From an uncultured Chlorobiota bacterium (GTDB lineage: Bacteria > Bacteroidota > Bacteroidia > Bacteroidales > JAADGE01), in contig CAMZKI010000303.1 in assembly GCA_947311125.1 (NCBI GenBank), positions 1-17,746 of the forward strand: a stretch of DNA of 17,746 bases, in the 5' to 3' direction. Under the pieces are notes generated by a model. The model ran no database searches. It saw only the letters and a program-made list of their open reading frames with translations, and had not been told where the DNA came from. Within the stretch, counting starts at the first letter, position 1. Every line of letters begins with the position of its first letter. Of this stretch, positions 16,864 through 17,746 are shown piece by piece. The position numbers and the translations under genes were made by a program.

Positions 16864-17247
16864 ATGAAACATCTTTCTTCAGTTCAATATGTAGCTATCG
16901 GCTTGATAATATTATCATTACTTATGAATTATGCTTATTTTAGACAAGTCGGCAACTTTAATTCTCCGATAATAGAATATGAATTTGTAAAAAATGAGCA
17001 AGATGTGAAAAATATTTTTACGGAAAACAGTGAGTTTAAGAAAGCCGAGCTTAAGGGCGTAAGAGATCAAAATATAATTGATTATGCATATATGCTTTTT
17101 TACACGGCTCTTCTTATATTATCGTTTCATAATATAAGAATGACGGAAAAAAAAAACATCTATGTTCTCGGAGTTATTTTTTCGTTTATTGCATTAGCAG
17201 GAGATATAATTGAAAATATTCAAATGTTCTCACACAGACAGACATAA
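16864..17247 (+). CDS. small membrane protein of unknown function, probably 3'-truncated
   Basis: The start is placed at the ATG at 16864 (MKHLSSVQYV), giving 127 residues; the frame also opens from a TTG at 16840. Three transmembrane segments are visible: about residues 8-24 (VAIGLIILSLLMNYAYF), about 74-92 (AYMLFYTALLILSF), and about 100-118 (IYVLGVIFSFIALAGDIIENI). A soluble loop of about 45 residues lies between the first two. I believe similar Bacteroidota membrane proteins continue past the ENI motif with another helix, up to about 200 residues, but here the frame ends in FSHRQT just where unusual sequence begins. The two other plus frames after 17230 give no hydrophobic continuation. 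It lies after a terminator, so it needs its own promoter; a TATTTTTG at 16828-16835 is one candidate. No function is assigned. Confidence 0.6.
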   Translation: MKHLSSVQYVAIGLIILSLLMNYAYFRQVGNFNSPIIEYEFVKNEQDVKNIFTENSEFKKAELKGVRDQNIIDYAYMLFYTALLILSFHNIRMTEKKNIYVLGVIFSFIALAGDIIENIQMFSHRQT

Positions 17248-17746
17248 TCGACCGAAAACAATACCATGCTTCGCCATGCGCGCAGGTTAATAAGAGAAAC
17301 AAAGAATAATAATTAGGAGTCAAATTTGCCTCCTGGTACATCTGTAGGTGCTCAATTGCATGAATTTTAGATTTCATCTTTGTTTTCGGACAGATATCAT
17401 GCCAGGATATTACCTGATAATATTTTGGAATAGAATCCAAACGAATTAAGAAGAGTAAGTATTGATAATGCTATTTTTATTTCTTTATGTTTTAAACATC
17501 CAGCATCCATTCAAAACAAAATGCAAATTCGCAAATTAGAACGCAGAAAAAAGCGCATTCGAGTATTGAAGGTGGCCATGGGTGGCCGTTCGAAAACTCT
17601 GAGGAAGGAAGGGATGGGGTTAGGATGGAGATGCAAGAGAGGGTTTGGATGTGGGAACAGCAATAACGTCTTGACAGAAGGAATTTCATGGCTTGGTCAT
17701 AGATGACATTCGTGCTCCATCAATTGTCTTGCACTGAGAGTTCAGA
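17248..17746. other. 499-base right-edge region without a supportable gene
   Basis: No recognisable protein, tRNA or rRNA was found here. G+C is near the local average at first (21 of 60 bases in 17281-17340) and then rises (32 of 60 in 17581-17640, 27 of 60 in 17641-17700). Around 17498-17545 there are short degenerate motifs (CATCCAGCATCCATTC, then AAAATGCAAATTCGCAAATT) of a kind often seen between genes in this phylum. The minus strand has an open frame without ATG from 17470 to 17186. The plus strand at 17521-17706 is open for 61 codons, but the translation is Arg/Gly-rich and looks noncoding. An insertion-element end, a decayed gene or an assembly join are all possible. Confidence 0.5.
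17561..17599. repeat. imperfect hairpin with inner GGCCA/TGGCC stem
   Basis: The inner stem GGCCA (17574-17578) pairs with TGGCC (17583-17587) around the loop TGGG. Outer pairs GAGT/ACTC, TT/AA and GAA/TTC extend it, with an A-A mismatch and a bulge. The heptamer GGTGGCC also occurs twice in direct orientation, 10 bases apart (17571 and 17581). It is G+C-rich against an AT-rich background. Confidence 0.45.

Noticed and set aside
17521..17706. 61-codon plus-strand open frame near the right edge
   Set aside because: The translation is dominated by Arg, Lys and Gly from purine-rich DNA, has no domain, and covers a hairpin and degenerate repeats.
1..17746. CRISPR array, tRNA, rRNA, complete insertion sequence, prophage or defence island
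   Set aside because: No regularly spaced repeats, cloverleaf-like T-arm, rRNA segment, transposase or defence-type protein was recognised on either strand.

Overview
The window looks like chromosomal DNA from a low-GC member of the Bacteroidota, most likely an anaerobic Bacteroidales-like lineage. The grounds are AT-rich codon use, weak or absent Shine-Dalgarno sites, several TAnnTTTG-type -7 promoter elements, a CarboxypepD_reg/DUF5686 outer-membrane protein, and GyrA and UvrA sequences of the Bacteroidota type. The genus cannot be named from the sequence alone. No phage, CRISPR array, complete insertion sequence or rRNA/tRNA gene was seen. Most of the window is ordinary housekeeping and envelope-related chromosome.

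Layout. The 3' part of gyrA runs in from the left edge and is followed after 28 bases by a secreted TPR-repeat protein. A 19-bp-arm hairpin (2596-2640) separates this pair from a leftward operon, in which a secreted endonuclease/exonuclease/phosphatase-fold lipoprotein sits 2 nt upstream of uvrB. Divergent from that operon is a secreted subtilisin-family protease, which converges on a leftward patatin-like phospholipase across a small hairpin. Divergent again is a rightward group: a PAP2 membrane phosphatase, a citrate lyase alpha subunit (citF) with no other citrate lyase gene nearby, and a DUF5686 outer-membrane barrel protein. uvrA converges on this group from the right. uvrA is divergent from a sigma-70/ECF-type sigma factor, and the shared 187-bp region holds a 16-bp-arm inverted repeat. 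The sigma gene ends at a textbook intrinsic terminator. It is followed by a small membrane protein that appears cut off at its 3' end.

Right edge. The last 500 bases (17248-17746) hold no gene I can support. Base composition rises from about 35% G+C to about 50% toward the end, and the stretch contains a structured hairpin, degenerate short repeats and an orphan open frame on the minus strand. The small membrane gene seems to break where this stretch begins, so about 17230 is a candidate junction (insertion, deletion or assembly join).

How the genes relate. GyrA manages DNA supercoiling, and UvrA and UvrB are the damage-recognition half of nucleotide excision repair, here encoded about 8.4 kb apart on the same strand but in separate transcripts. 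The patatin, PAP2 phosphatase, protease, lipoprotein nuclease and DUF5686 protein form a loose set of envelope and lipid functions. I see no convincing new multi-gene system. The items most worth a second look are the right-edge junction region, the uvrA/sigma inverted repeat, the start-codon hairpin of the sigma gene, and the orphan citF.
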